NCBI GenBank assembly: GCA_963754125.1
Contig: CAVWEX010000005.1
Span: 1-64,000 of the forward strand
From: RPQJ01 sp963754125
GTDB lineage: Bacteria; Pseudomonadota; Gammaproteobacteria; Steroidobacterales; Steroidobacteraceae
Direction: 5' to 3'
Length of the DNA: 64,000 bases
The notes below the pieces were generated by a model. That model saw nothing but the letters and a program-made list of their open reading frames with translations. It was not told the origin of the DNA and did not search any database. A program made the translations under genes and the position numbers. This document shows positions 35,506 through 45,426 of the stretch, in pieces (within the stretch, counting starts at the first letter, position 1; each line of letters starts with the position of its first letter).

Positions 35506-37833
35506 CTACGGACGCGTGAATGCTCCCGGCGGCACCGACGGCAGGAACCGCTCGACGAACACGTGATCGAAGACCTCGGCGCGCAGCTTGAGCTCGCCGA
35601 TGCGGTTCGCGGGATCCTCGTCCGGCGCGCCCGCGGGAACCAGCGCGAGCGCGTCGCGATAGGTCTTGAACGATGTCGCAAACCGGCTGCAGTAGAAGTC
35701 GATCACCGCGGGCGGTGGCAGCAGCGATGGCATGTCGCTGCCGCGCGCGGCCGCCAGGCACCGGCCGAGCTTGACCGACGCGTCGCCGAGCAGCTTGTCG
35801 AGGCTCGTGCAGACGGCCGGCGGCAGCGGCGCACTTTCGGGTCCGTCCACCTTGGCACGACAGGCGATGTCGCGCTGCGTCACGCCGAGTTCGCCGAACA
35901 AACGCTCGAGCAGGTCGGCGAACACGTCGTCCTGATCATCGGCGGGCGTCGGGTTGTGCGCGATCTCGAGGTCGTAGGCCACCGCAGACCAGCGCACGCC
36001 GCCGCCGCGGGTGCTGCCGCAGCCGTTGTTGATGATCGTGCCGACGTAGCGGTAATCGGCCGCGCCCGGCGCGGGGGCGCCGACGCCCGCCGGTCCGCCG
36101 GCCGAGATGTAGCGCTCGGACACCGTGACGAGCACGTCCTGCGACAGCAGCTCGCCGAGCGCGCTGCCGCGCGGGTAGCCGAGCTCGCAGCCGAGTTCCG
36201 CGCCCGACAGGCCCTCGACGTCCCACTCGCTGTCGAAGGTGTTGATGAACACCGTGCCTTCCGGCGTGATGCCGAAGAACAGGCCGAAGAGGAAGTCCTT
36301 GCTCGCCTGGGCGCGGTAGTCCGGCGGGACGAGCAGCGGCGGCAGCCCCGGGGGCGACGTGCCGAGGGTCGGGAACTGGTCGGTGATGTCCGCGGGCAGC
36401 ACCTTGGTGAGATCGAGAAACTGCGCGCCCGGATTGCCCGGCGGACCGATGACGGCATCGCGACCGACGCAGGCCGGATGGCCCGGGATATAGCGGCAAT
36501 CCGGGACGTTGATGGCCTGCAGCAGCAGCATGAGGGACGGCGCGGTGGATCGCTCGACGCCGGCGAGCGTCGCCACCGGCGTGAGGTCGTCGGCCCGGCG
36601 CAGCACGCAGCTTTCGGCACATTCGGCCAGGTCGATGATGATTCCGGGCACGCGGCTCGGGCCGTCGGGCGGGTAGCGGGCGGGGTCGCCGCCCGGCGCG
36701 GCGGGTGCGGCGACGGTCGAGAGCGTCAGGTCGTCGCCCATGCGCTGCACGCTGACCAGCTCCGTGAACGGCAGGTTGTCGGCGTCGGACTCGTCGCCGT
36801 CGGACGGCTCGAGGTAGGAGACCTGGCAGAAGTTGCGGTCGGTGAGATACGCGCGGCCGGACTGCGAGCTGGCGGCGATGCCGAAGCGCTGCGAGCTGAA
36901 CGCGCACTGTGCGGGTCGCGGATCGGGCAGGGCGATCCCCGTCGTCGGCGACCGGTAGACCGTGAACACCGCCGCGGGCGCACCGAGGTCGGTCTGGCTC
37001 GCAATCACGCGGCCGAACGAGGTCGTGGCCAGCAGGAAGTTGTCGGTCTCGGCGCCGTTCGGCAGCTGGAGCAGCGCGAGGTCCTGGAGGACCTCGTTGC
37101 CGCCCACGCCCCAGGCCGCGCGGCCCGAGACCAGCACGCGGGGCGAGGCGCCGGCCGTGCGGTAGAACTTCACCGCGCCGGCCAGGTCGAGCGCGAGGAC
37201 TCCGTTGGCAGGCACGCCGGTGCCGGGGTCAAAGCCGACGGCCTCGCTGCGCTCCACCACCGACAGCCGCAGCATCTGCCGCTGCCCGCTGGCGTACTGG
37301 CGGAAGCAGTAGGCGGAGGTCACGCCGGCGTAGTCGGCAATCGCGACGCCCTCGGGACACGAGCCGTCCGCGCGCCGCGGCACCAGCTTGATGAGCTTGT
37401 AGGTGGTGCCGCGTCGCCCCGAGATCCACACGCTGGCGTCGGGCGCGACGGTCAGGGTGCTGCAGACGTCGCTGCGCGCAACGTCGATGGGCAGCGAGGG
37501 ATTGGCGCAGCTGAACTCGACCGCGCCGACGCCGCCGAGCGTCGGGTCCGGCCAGCGGCGCACCTCGCGCCCGTCCAGGCAGTAGAGGCCGCGCGTGGGG
37601 TGCAGCTGGCAGGTGGTGAAGCCGGTCGCGGCCGTCACGCCGTAGTCGGAGAAGTCAGGCGAGGTGATGCCGGAGCCGTCCACGCTCATCTCGAGCACGG
37701 CGCCGCTGTTGAACACGGCGAGCCGCTCGAGGACCTGCTGCGGGCCGGGTGCCTGGCCCCAGGCGCTGCTGCCCGCGCACGAGAGCAACGCGAACAACGA
37801 TCCGACGACGACTCGTGGCAGGCGTGCGGCCAT
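35506..37833 (-). CDS. Secreted protein of unknown function, upstream of SLOG/TIR pair
   Basis: 775 aa from ATG 37833 (GGAGGG 7-12 nt upstream). A clear signal peptide ends around SSAWGQA (residue about 27). The mature protein is rich in beta structure, with WISGRRGTTYKLIKL, recurring short YxLxD-type strands, and about 20 cysteines, suggesting disulfides and a propeller-like or repeat fold. I do not recognise the family. It is first in the transcription unit and its stop lies 8 nt before the SLOG start. It could be a periplasmic or surface sensor for the pair, or an unrelated exported protein. Confidence 0.75.
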   Translation of the reverse strand: MAARLPRVVVGSLFALLSCAGSSAWGQAPGPQQVLERLAVFNSGAVLEMSVDGSGITSPDFSDYGVTAATGFTTCQLHPTRGLYCLDGREVRRWPDPTLGGVGAVEFSCANPSLPIDVARSDVCSTLTVAPDASVWISGRRGTTYKLIKLVPRRADGSCPEGVAIADYAGVTSAYCFRQYASGQRQMLRLSVVERSEAVGFDPGTGVPANGVLALDLAGAVKFYRTAGASPRVLVSGRAAWGVGGNEVLQDLALLQLPNGAETDNFLLATTSFGRVIASQTDLGAPAAVFTVYRSPTTGIALPDPRPAQCAFSSQRFGIAASSQSGRAYLTDRNFCQVSYLEPSDGDESDADNLPFTELVSVQRMGDDLTLSTVAAPAAPGGDPARYPPDGPSRVPGIIIDLAECAESCVLRRADDLTPVATLAGVERSTAPSLMLLLQAINVPDCRYIPGHPACVGRDAVIGPPGNPGAQFLDLTKVLPADITDQFPTLGTSPPGLPPLLVPPDYRAQASKDFLFGLFFGITPEGTVFINTFDSEWDVEGLSGAELGCELGYPRGSALGELLSQDVLVTVSERYISAGGPAGVGAPAPGAADYRYVGTIINNGCGSTRGGGVRWSAVAYDLEIAHNPTPADDQDDVFADLLERLFGELGVTQRDIACRAKVDGPESAPLPPAVCTSLDKLLGDASVKLGRCLAAARGSDMPSLLPPPAVIDFYCSRFATSFKTYRDALALVPAGAPDEDPANRIGELKLRAEVFDHVFVERFLPSVPPGAFTRP

Positions 37834-38018
37834 GACTTCCCTCCCCTGACGTGTTGCACCGGGACCTTCCGGTCCCGGCCGGACGGGGCTGGTTCTTCTG
37901 CCAGTCACCGCACCGCTCTCGGTAAGTGCGCCCGATGATATCAGCGGCCGGTCACGCCAAAGCCCCGATTTGACAAACCCGCCAGCCGCGGCCGCGGCGC
38001 TGCACCGACGTGGTGGCC

Positions 38019-38032
38019 CGGGCTTACGCCCG
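38019..38032 (-). terminator. Short hairpin after dacB
   Basis: CGGGC-TTAC-GCCCG just after the TAA of dacB (38038-38040). Five-bp stem without a clear T-run, so at best a weak or factor-assisted terminator. The rest of 37834-38037 shows no gene; it should contain the promoter of the secreted-protein operon. Confidence 0.25.
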
Positions 38033-38037
38033 CACCA

Positions 38038-39471
38038 TTACCGTGCGTACAGCCAGTCGACGAGCGCGGTCTGCAGTGCGGCACCGTGTCCGGTGTCGGC
38101 GCCCGCGTGATTGAGGAAGATCACGGCCACGTAGCTGCGCCCCGAGGCGGACGTGACGTAGCCGGCGAGCGCGCTCACGTCCTGCAGGTTGCCGGTCTTC
38201 ATGCGCACCCGCCCCTCGATGCCCGGCGAGCGGAACCGCCGCCGCAGCGTGCCGTCCACCGCCGCGACCGGCAGCGAGGCCTGGAACTCGGCGCTGTAGG
38301 GACTGCGCCAGGCGTCGAGCAGCACGTCCGCGAGCCCTGAGGCCGTGATGCGCTCGATCCGCGACAGCCCGGCGCCATTCTCGATCACCAGCTCCGGGAT
38401 GGCGATGCCGCGCGAGGCCAGGAACTCCACGATGGCCCGCTGGCCGGCCACCGTCGTCGCCGGCCGACCCGCCTTCTCGGCCGCGACCGTCAGCAGCAGG
38501 TGTCGCGCCATCACGTTGCTCGAGAACTTGTTGACCAGCCGGATCACCTCGGCCAGCGACAGGGAGTCGTGCGTGTAGAGCAGCTGGGCGTCCGCGGGCG
38601 CCGCGCCCATGCGCAGGCCGCCGTCGAGCACCCCGCCCGACTGCTGCCAGAAGGTGCGGAACGTGCCGTACGCGAACTCCGGCGCACGCATCACCGCGCG
38701 CGTCACCGCCACCGGGCCGCATCCGGAGCGGAAGTTGCCGGCGACGTTCAGCCGGTTTCCGGTGGGCCCCTCGGGCGCGGCGACCACGAGGCCGCCTGCG
38801 ACGCCGCGGCAGGCCCCGCGCTGCAGCCGCACCTCGTTGTCCACGGCGAGGTTGGCGGGCCACGGGTAGACCCGCACCCGTGCCGCGCTCGCCGCGGCAT
38901 CGGGCACGACGTTCACGTTGACGGTCTGGAAATTCACCATCAGCGCGTCCGGCAGCACGTTGTAGGCGCGGTACGGGCGGTTGTCGAAGGCCGCGCGGTC
39001 GTCGCCCTGGTAGGCGAAGAGAGTGTTGTCGATGACGACGTCGCCGGTGACGCGCTCGACGCCCGCCTGGCGCAGTCCGTTGACGAAGCCCCACCAGCGA
39101 TCCGCGGTCATGAACGGGTCGCCGCCGCCCTCGAGCACGAGGTTGCCGTCGAGGACCTGGTTGCGCAGCGAACCCACGGCCCAGGCACGTGTGTGCCACG
39201 TGTACGCGGGCCCGAGCAGCTCGAGCGCGGCGTAGGTCGTCAGCACCTTCATGGTCGAGGCCGGGTTGCGCGGCACCGCGGCGTTGTGGTTCACGAGCGG
39301 CGCGGCGCCCGCCACCTCGCGAACGTAGACACTGAGGCTGGCGGCGGGGATGCGCCGCTCGTTCAGCACGCGCTGGACCTCGACCGGGAGGCCGGCGGCC
39401 TCCTGCGCGGCCAGCGGCAGGGCGCTGGACAGCAGCAGCAGGCTCGCGAACAGTTGGATGCGCAGGGCCAT
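38038..39471 (-). CDS. dacB: D-alanyl-D-alanine carboxypeptidase/endopeptidase (PBP4, peptidase S13)
   Basis: 477 aa from ATG 39471 with a signal peptide ending near LPLAAQ. The three penicillin-binding motifs are present: S72-T-M-K in PASTMKVLT, SSNVMARHLL (SxN) in the middle, and MKTGNLQDVSALAGYV (KTG) near the C-terminus. A periplasmic enzyme that trims and opens peptidoglycan crosslinks. It is divergent from the DUF502 gene, with a 97-bp shared promoter region. Confidence 0.92.
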   Translation of the reverse strand: MALRIQLFASLLLLSSALPLAAQEAAGLPVEVQRVLNERRIPAASLSVYVREVAGAAPLVNHNAAVPRNPASTMKVLTTYAALELLGPAYTWHTRAWAVGSLRNQVLDGNLVLEGGGDPFMTADRWWGFVNGLRQAGVERVTGDVVIDNTLFAYQGDDRAAFDNRPYRAYNVLPDALMVNFQTVNVNVVPDAAASAARVRVYPWPANLAVDNEVRLQRGACRGVAGGLVVAAPEGPTGNRLNVAGNFRSGCGPVAVTRAVMRAPEFAYGTFRTFWQQSGGVLDGGLRMGAAPADAQLLYTHDSLSLAEVIRLVNKFSSNVMARHLLLTVAAEKAGRPATTVAGQRAIVEFLASRGIAIPELVIENGAGLSRIERITASGLADVLLDAWRSPYSAEFQASLPVAAVDGTLRRRFRSPGIEGRVRMKTGNLQDVSALAGYVTSASGRSYVAVIFLNHAGADTGHGAALQTALVDWLYAR

Positions 39472-39568
39472 GTCGTCGCGGCTCGGGGAAAGCCCGCGAT
39501 GATACTTGATCGGATGTAGCCGCACGGCGCGCGGCTCTGCATACTTCCCGCCCGCCGCGAGGGTCACC

Positions 39569-40195
39569 ATGCGCACGATCTGGAACACGATGCTGAAGGG
39601 GCTGGTGGCGATCCTGCCCATCGGGCTCACGGTGTACCTGGTGTACTGGCTGGCCGGGACCGCGGAGCGGCTGTTCTCGCGCGCGCTGAAGCCGCTGCTG
39701 CCCGAGGCCGCGTACTGGCCCGGCATGGGACTGCTCGCCGGGCTGGTCGTGCTCTACCTCGCCGGACTCGCCGTGAACGCCTACGTGGTGCGACGCGCGC
39801 TGCGCGTGGGCGACCGGCTGTTCGCCCGCATCCCGGTCGTGAAGACGATCTACGTGGCGATTCGCGACTTCATGCGGTTCTTCCCCTCGTCCGGCCAGGG
39901 CGGCGACCTCAAGCGCGTGGTACTCGTACCCTTCGGCCCGGGCAAGGCCATCGGCTTCGTGACGGCGGAGTCGTCCGCGGCACTCGGGCTCCAGCCCGGC
40001 GCCGCCGACGCGGTCGCCGTCTACCTGCCGATGAGCTACATGGTCGGCGGCTACACGGTGTTCCTGCAGCGCGAGCTGCTCGAGCCCACCACGCTGTCGG
40101 TCGAGGCCGGCATGCGCATTGCCCTGATGGGCGGCGTGCAGGGCGTGCAGCACGTGGAGGCGGCCGCGGCGGCACCCGGTCGTCGCGGGGCCTGA
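39569..40195 (+). CDS. DUF502 membrane protein
   Basis: 208 aa from ATG 39569 (GAGGGT 6 nt upstream). Two helices (about 9-28 and 50-72), followed by the DUF502 soluble part: IPVVKTIYVAIRDFMRFFP, VVLVPFGPGKAIGFVTAE, VYLPMSYMVGGYTVFL. Function is unknown in bacteria; a plant homologue (COV1) affects vascular patterning. One base separates its stop from the next gene's GTG. Confidence 0.9.
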   Translation: MRTIWNTMLKGLVAILPIGLTVYLVYWLAGTAERLFSRALKPLLPEAAYWPGMGLLAGLVVLYLAGLAVNAYVVRRALRVGDRLFARIPVVKTIYVAIRDFMRFFPSSGQGGDLKRVVLVPFGPGKAIGFVTAESSAALGLQPGAADAVAVYLPMSYMVGGYTVFLQRELLEPTTLSVEAGMRIALMGGVQGVQHVEAAAAAPGRRGA

Positions 40196-40196
40196 C

Positions 40197-40838
40197 GTGC
40201 TGCGCGCCACGATCGTCCCGGTGACGCCGTTCGCCCAGAACTGCTCCGTCGTCTGGTGCGAGCGCACCGGCGCGGGCGCGGTCATCGACCCGGGCGGCGA
40301 CCTCGACCAGGTGCTCGGTGCGGCGAGCGAGCAGGGCGTGCGGCTCGAGAAGATCCTGCTCACCCACGCGCACATCGACCACGCCGGCGGCACGGCCGAG
40401 CTCGTCCGCCGCCTGAAGCTGCCCATCGAGGGGCCCCACACCGGCGACCAGTTCTGGATCGACGGCCTGCCCGAGCAGGCGAGGATGTTCGGGCTGCCGG
40501 GCTGCGAGCGCTTCACGCCCGACCGCTGGCTCGACGAGGGCGATCGCGTGCAGCTCGGCGACGTCGAGTTCGAGGTGCGCCACTGTCCGGGCCACACGCC
40601 CGGGCACGTCGTCTTCTATTCGCCGGCCGACCGGCTGGCGTTCGTCGGCGACGTGCTGTTCGCGGGATCCATCGGGCGCACGGATTTTCCCGGCGGCGAC
40701 CACGCGACGCTCATCCGCGCGATCCGCGAGAAACTGTTTCCGCTCGGCGACGACGTACGCTTCGTGCCCGGTCACGGGCCGATGTCCACGTTCGGCGAGG
40801 AACGGCGCAACAACCCGTTCGTGGGTGACGGCCACTGA
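40197..40838 (+). CDS. Metallo-beta-lactamase-fold hydrolase (glyoxalase II-like)
   Basis: 213 aa, GTG start 40197. Binuclear metal-site motif THAHIDHAGG, with further ligands in HCPGHTPGHV, VGDVLFAGSIGRTDFPGG and VPGHGPMSTFGEE. This is the YcbL/GloB-like subgroup, likely a thioesterase for small glutathione or related thioesters. Coupled to the DUF502 gene by a 1-bp gap. Confidence 0.9.
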   Translation: MLRATIVPVTPFAQNCSVVWCERTGAGAVIDPGGDLDQVLGAASEQGVRLEKILLTHAHIDHAGGTAELVRRLKLPIEGPHTGDQFWIDGLPEQARMFGLPGCERFTPDRWLDEGDRVQLGDVEFEVRHCPGHTPGHVVFYSPADRLAFVGDVLFAGSIGRTDFPGGDHATLIRAIREKLFPLGDDVRFVPGHGPMSTFGEERRNNPFVGDGH

Positions 40839-40859
40839 CGGGCGGCCCCGCGATCCAGC

Positions 40860-41219
40860 CTATTTCGTATCGGCCTTGCGCCGACCGCGCTTCGAGCTGT
40901 CGCGCTGATCCACGCCGTCGTGCCCGTCGATCGAAACGGCGAGGTCGCGGGCGCGGCGCAGGCCCTTGCGGCGATCGTCGTGGTGCTCGTAGCGGCACTC
41001 GCAGGGCGACACGTTGCAGCCCGGCAGCGGCAGCACGGGCGCCTCCCGGGAGAGGAAACGCCGGTCGCGCAGCGCGCATGCCTCGGCGCAGGCGTTGCGT
41101 CCCGGCACGATCGCGACGGCGTGATAGGAGCTGACGGGCTTGCGTTGCACGGCCGGCGGCGCCTCTGCCTCCGTCTTCCGGAACAGGGTCTTCAGGCGCT
41201 CGAACAGGCTGCCCGCCAT
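40860..41219 (-). CDS. Cysteine-rich conserved hypothetical protein
   Basis: 119 aa from ATG 41219. Central block ACAEACALRDRRFLSREAPV followed by LPGCNVSPCECRYEHHDDRR holds Cys and His spaced as for a metal site or disulfide pair. The N-terminus MAGSLFERLKTLFRKTEAE is amphipathic. I recall similar unnamed proteins in gammaproteobacteria next to envelope genes but cannot give a function. Confidence 0.65.
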   Translation of the reverse strand: MAGSLFERLKTLFRKTEAEAPPAVQRKPVSSYHAVAIVPGRNACAEACALRDRRFLSREAPVLPLPGCNVSPCECRYEHHDDRRKGLRRARDLAVSIDGHDGVDQRDSSKRGRRKADTK

Positions 41220-41365
41220 GGGGTACTCCACTCCCGAACGGGCCGAGGCTAGCGCCCCGGCCGCCCGGTCGGTGTGACGCGGCTCCCAAAGGAGCCAGGG
41301 ACGGCCCTTGCCGCTCAGCCGCCGCGGGTCGAAACTGCCGGCATCGTACGCGTCCAGAGTCCCGC

Positions 41366-43469
41366 ATGGCCACGACCCGCCGCCCTTCGAGCGCGCCGCC
41401 CTTCGAATCCATCTATCGACACGGCTACGCGCGGGTGGCGGCCGCGACTCCGCGGGTCGAGGTGGCCTCCCCGGCCTTCAACGTCGCCGCGACGCTGGAA
41501 CTCGCGCGACGCGCGGCGCGCGAGCAGTGCGTGCTGGCCGTGTTCCCGGAGCTCGGGCTGTCGGCCTACTCGAACGAGGACCTGTTCCAGCAGGACGCGC
41601 TGCTCGATGCCTCGCTCGAGGCCCTGCGCACGCTGGTCGGCGCGAGCCGCGACCTGCCGCTCGCACTCGCGGTCGGGCTGCCGCTGCAGGCGGACGACCG
41701 GCTCTTCAACTGCGCCGTGCTGGTGCACCGCGGCCGCGTCCTCGGCGCGGTGCCGAAGTCCTACCTGCCGAACTACCGCGAGTTCTACGAGAAGCGGCAG
41801 TTCGCGCCGGCCGCGCAGGCGATCTCGCCCGCGCTGCGGCTGCTCGGCCAGGACGTGCCGTTCGGGCCGCGCCTGCTGTTCGCGGCGCGCGACCTCGCGG
41901 GCTTCGTGCTGCACCTCGAGATCTGCGAGGACCTCTGGGTACCGCTCCCGCCGAGCACGCTCGCCGCGCTCGCCGGCGCCACGGTGCTCGCGAATCTTTC
42001 CGCCAGCGACATCACCGTCGGCAAGGCCGACTACCGGCGGTTGCTCTGCGCCTCGCAGTCGGCGAAGTGCGTCGCGGCCTGCGTGTACTCGGGCGCCGGC
42101 CCCGGCGAGTCCACCACCGACCTCGCCTGGGACGGCCACGCGCTGATCTACGAGAACGGTGAGCGGCTCGCCGAGTCGCCTCGCTTCCCGCTCGGGCCCG
42201 GTCTCGTTACCGCCGACCTCGACCTCGACCACCTGCGACAGGAGCGCATGCGCCTCACGAGCTTCGGCGACAACGCACAGGCGCAGGCGCCGGCGCTCGT
42301 CGGGTTCCGCCGCATCGAGTTCGAGATCGGCGTGCCCTCGGGGCGCGTGCCGCTGCGCCGCCGCGTCGAACGCTTCCCGTACGTGCCGGCGGATCCGTCG
42401 CGCCGCGACGAACGCTGCGCCGAGGTGTACGACATCCAGGTCGAGGGGCTCATGAAGCGCCTCACGGCCACCGGCATCGAGAAAGTCGTGATCGGGATCT
42501 CGGGCGGCCTCGACTCGACGCAGGCCGCGCTGGTGGCGGTGCGCGCCTTCGACCGGCTGAAGCTGCCGCGCCGGAACATCCTCGGCTACACGCTGCCCGG
42601 GCTCGGCACGAGCCGGCACACCTTCGACAGCGCCCACGCGCTGATGAAGTCGCTCGGCATCTCCGCCGGCGAGATCGACATCTCGGCGGCCTCGAAGCTG
42701 ATGCTCGAGCGCATCGGCCATCCGGCCGCCCGCGGCAAGCGCGTGTACGACGTCACCTACGAGAACGTGCAGGCCGGCGAGCGCACCTCGCACCTGTTCC
42801 GTCTCGCCAACCTGCACGGCGGGCTGGTGCTCGGCACCGGCGACCTCTCCGAGCTCGCGCTCGGCTTCACGACCTACGGCGTGGGCGACCACATGTCGCA
42901 CTACAACGTGAACGCCTCGGTGCCGAAGACGCTGATCCGCCACCTGATCCGCTGGCTGGTGCAGACGCGGCAGTTCGACGCACCGACGCTCGCGGTGCTC
43001 ACCCGCATCGTCGAGACGCGCATCTCGCCGGAGCTGGTGCCGGGTGCGGGCGAGATGCCCGAGCACTCCTCCGAGGCCGTGGTGGGACCGTACGAGCTGC
43101 AGGACTTCCACCTCTACTACGTGAGCCGCTTCGGCTACCGGCCGAGCAAGGTCGCTTTCCTCGCGCACGCAGCCTGGGGCCACGCGCGACACGGGCGTGT
43201 GGCCCGACACCGTGCCGCCGTCCGAGCGGCACGAATACGACCTCGCGACGATCCGTCACTGGCTCGAGGTGTTCCTGAAGCGGTTCTTCCAGGACAGCCA
43301 GTTCAAGCGCTCGGCCATGCCGAACGGCCCGAAGGTGGGCTCGGGCGGGTCGCTCTCGCCGCGCGGCGACTGGCGTGCGCCCAGCGACTCGCCGGCGACG
43401 GTGTGGCTCGAGGAGCTGCGCGCCAACGTGCCGGCGGGTCGGCGGGCGGCAAAGAAGAAGCGACGCTGA
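41366..43469 (+). CDS. nadE: Glutamine-dependent NAD+ synthetase (one frameshift)
   Basis: About 700 aa. N-terminal nitrilase-type glutaminase (Glu in FPELGLSAYSNEDL, Lys in VPKSYLPNYREFYE, Cys in HLEICEDLWVP), then the synthetase domain with the P-loop SGGLDSTQAALV and the C-terminal RSAMPNGPKV, GGSLSPRGDWRAPSDSP. An extra base near 43179 (ggccacgcgc, expected ggcacgcgc) shifts the frame; removing it gives 701 codons and a normal WPDTVPPSERHEYDL stretch. It makes NAD+ from deamido-NAD using ammonia from glutamine. Confidence 0.92.
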
Positions 43470-43484
43470 GGATTCGCGCAGCGC

Positions 43485-44570
43485 TCAGGCGCGGTGCAGC
43501 CGCACCGGCAGCCGCTGCGCACCCCAGTTGCCGGGCCGCGCCTCGAACACGCCGGGGATCTTCTCGCCGCAGCCGGAGCAGCAGCCGTCGGGGGTGAGCC
43601 CCCAGCGGCCGAGCTCGTACCAGTCGCGTTCGATCAGCAGCTCGCCGCAGCGCGGGCACCACGTGCTGCCGCCCCTGCGGTCGTGCACGTTGCCCGTGTA
43701 CACGTAGCGCAGGCCGTTCTGCATCGCGAGCTCGCGGGCCCGCGTCAGCGTCGCCGGCGGCGTGGGCGGCCGGTCGGTCATCTTCCAGTCCGGGTGGAAC
43801 GCCGAGAAGTGCAGCGGCACGTCGGGCCCGAGCTCGTCGTGGATCCAGCGCGTCATCGCGTCGAGCTCTGCGTCGGAGTCGTTCTCGCCCGGGATCAGCA
43901 GCGTGGTGATCTCGAGCCACACCGCCGTCTCGCGCTTCAGGTACACGAGCGTGTCGAGCACGGGCGCGAGTTCGGCGCCGCAGACGTGTCGGTAGAACCG
44001 CTCGGTGAACGCCTTGAGGTCCACGTTGGCGGCGTCGATGGCGGCGAAGAATTCCGCGCGCGGCTCGGGGCAGATGTAGCCCGCGGTCACCGCGACCGTA
44101 CGCACGCCCTCCTCGCGGCAGGCGCCCGCGACGTCGATGGCGTACTCCATGAACACCGTCGGGTCGTTGTAGGTGAAGGCGACGCTCGCGCAGCCGAGGC
44201 GACGCGCCGTGGTCGCGAGCTCGGCGGGCGAGGCGGAGTCGGCGAGCGTGTCCATCTCGCGCGACTTGCTCATGTCCCAGTTCTGGCAGAACTTGCAGGC
44301 GAGGTTGCAGCCGGCGGTCCCGAACGACAGCACCGACGAGCCCGGCAGGAAGTGATTGAGCGGCTTCTTCTCGATCGGATCCACGCAGAAGCCGCTCGAG
44401 CGTCCATACGTATATAGCTCGATGCCGTTGCGGTCGCGCCCGCGCACGAAGCACAGGCCGCGCTGGCCTTCGTGCAGGCGGCATCGGCGCGGACACACGT
44501 CGCACTGCACGCGACCGTCGTCGAGGCGGCTCCAGTGGCGCGTAGCAACTGCGGAAAGATGGGTATTCAT
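43485..44570 (-). CDS. amrS: AmmeMemoRadiSam system radical SAM enzyme
   Basis: 361 aa from ATG 44570. Radical SAM motif C-x3-C-x2-C in GCNLACKFCQNWDMS, an N-terminal pair of CxxC motifs (VQCDVCPRRC), and a C-terminal zinc-ribbon (CPRCGELL, CCSGCGEKIPG). Belongs to the trio found across all domains of life with AmmeMemo partners; chemistry unresolved. Divergent from amrB, and its gene end is 15 bp from the nadE end. Confidence 0.92.
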   Translation of the reverse strand: MNTHLSAVATRHWSRLDDGRVQCDVCPRRCRLHEGQRGLCFVRGRDRNGIELYTYGRSSGFCVDPIEKKPLNHFLPGSSVLSFGTAGCNLACKFCQNWDMSKSREMDTLADSASPAELATTARRLGCASVAFTYNDPTVFMEYAIDVAGACREEGVRTVAVTAGYICPEPRAEFFAAIDAANVDLKAFTERFYRHVCGAELAPVLDTLVYLKRETAVWLEITTLLIPGENDSDAELDAMTRWIHDELGPDVPLHFSAFHPDWKMTDRPPTPPATLTRARELAMQNGLRYVYTGNVHDRRGGSTWCPRCGELLIERDWYELGRWGLTPDGCCSGCGEKIPGVFEARPGNWGAQRLPVRLHRA

Positions 44571-44631
44571 ACGCTTGGCGACGGCCGGCGGCCGGCGGGA
44601 TATTGACCCGATGTTGAGCCAGGACCGGGAC

Positions 44632-45426
44632 ATGTCAAGGTTGCGGCCGCCCGCGGTGGCGGGAACCTTCTATCCACTGGACGCCGCCGAGCTGCGCCGC
44701 GCAGTCACGGGCTTCGTCGAGGGCTGCCCGCGATCGGCGACGGTGCGCCAGCCGAAGGCGCTGATCGTCCCGCATGCCGGCTACGCGTACTCCGGGCCGG
44801 TGGCCGGCTGCGCCTACCGGCGGCTGCGCGACGCGGGGGCGCGGATCCGACACGTGGTGCTGCTCGGCCCGACGCACCGGGTGCCGCTGCGCGGCCTCGC
44901 GGTCCCCTCGCTCGACGGATTCGAGACGCCGCTCGGAACGGTGCCGATCGACGTTGCCGGCCGGCAGCGGCTGCGCGAGCTCGGGCTCGCGGGCATCGCC
45001 GACGCGCCGCACGCCGCCGAGCACTCCCTCGAGGTACAGCTGCCGTTCCTGCAGTCCGTGCTCGACGACTTCGACCTGCTGCCGATCGCCGCGGGTCTCG
45101 CCCCGCCGGATCTCGTGGCACGCGCGCTCGATGCGGTGTGGGGCGGCGACGACACGCTGATCGTGGTGAGCTCGGACCTGAGCCACTACCACACCTCCGA
45201 CGAAGCCCGGCAGCTCGACGCGACCACGACGCGCGCGATCCTCGAGCGGCGCAGCGACGTGGCGGACGAGCAGGCCTGCGGGGCGAGCGGCATCAACGGC
45301 CTGATGCAGGTCGCGCGGCACCGGGGGCTGGTCGTGGAGCTGCTCGACCAGCGCAACTCCGGCGACACCGCGGGTGACCGCTCGCGGGTCGTGGGCTATG
45401 GAAGCTACGCGCTCTTCGAGGCTTGA
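44632..45426 (+). CDS. amrB: AmmeMemoRadiSam system protein B (MEMO1 family)
   Basis: 264 aa from ATG 44632. MEMO1 signatures: PAVAGTFYPLDAAELRRAV, VPHAGYAYSGPVAG, LLGPTHRVP, EHSLEVQLPFLQ and VVSSDLSHYHTSDEARQLD, holding the His and Cys-equivalent positions of the metal site (two His and Asp/Ser are visible; the eukaryotic copper/iron ligand set should be compared). It overlaps the AMMECR1 gene by 29 bp. Confidence 0.92.
   Translation: MSRLRPPAVAGTFYPLDAAELRRAVTGFVEGCPRSATVRQPKALIVPHAGYAYSGPVAGCAYRRLRDAGARIRHVVLLGPTHRVPLRGLAVPSLDGFETPLGTVPIDVAGRQRLRELGLAGIADAPHAAEHSLEVQLPFLQSVLDDFDLLPIAAGLAPPDLVARALDAVWGGDDTLIVVSSDLSHYHTSDEARQLDATTTRAILERRSDVADEQACGASGINGLMQVARHRGLVVELLDQRNSGDTAGDRSRVVGYGSYALFEA

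Noticed and set aside
37965..37980. TTGACA-like -35 box on the plus strand before dacB end
   Set aside because: No gene on the plus strand starts downstream of it within reach; the neighbouring genes run on the minus strand.
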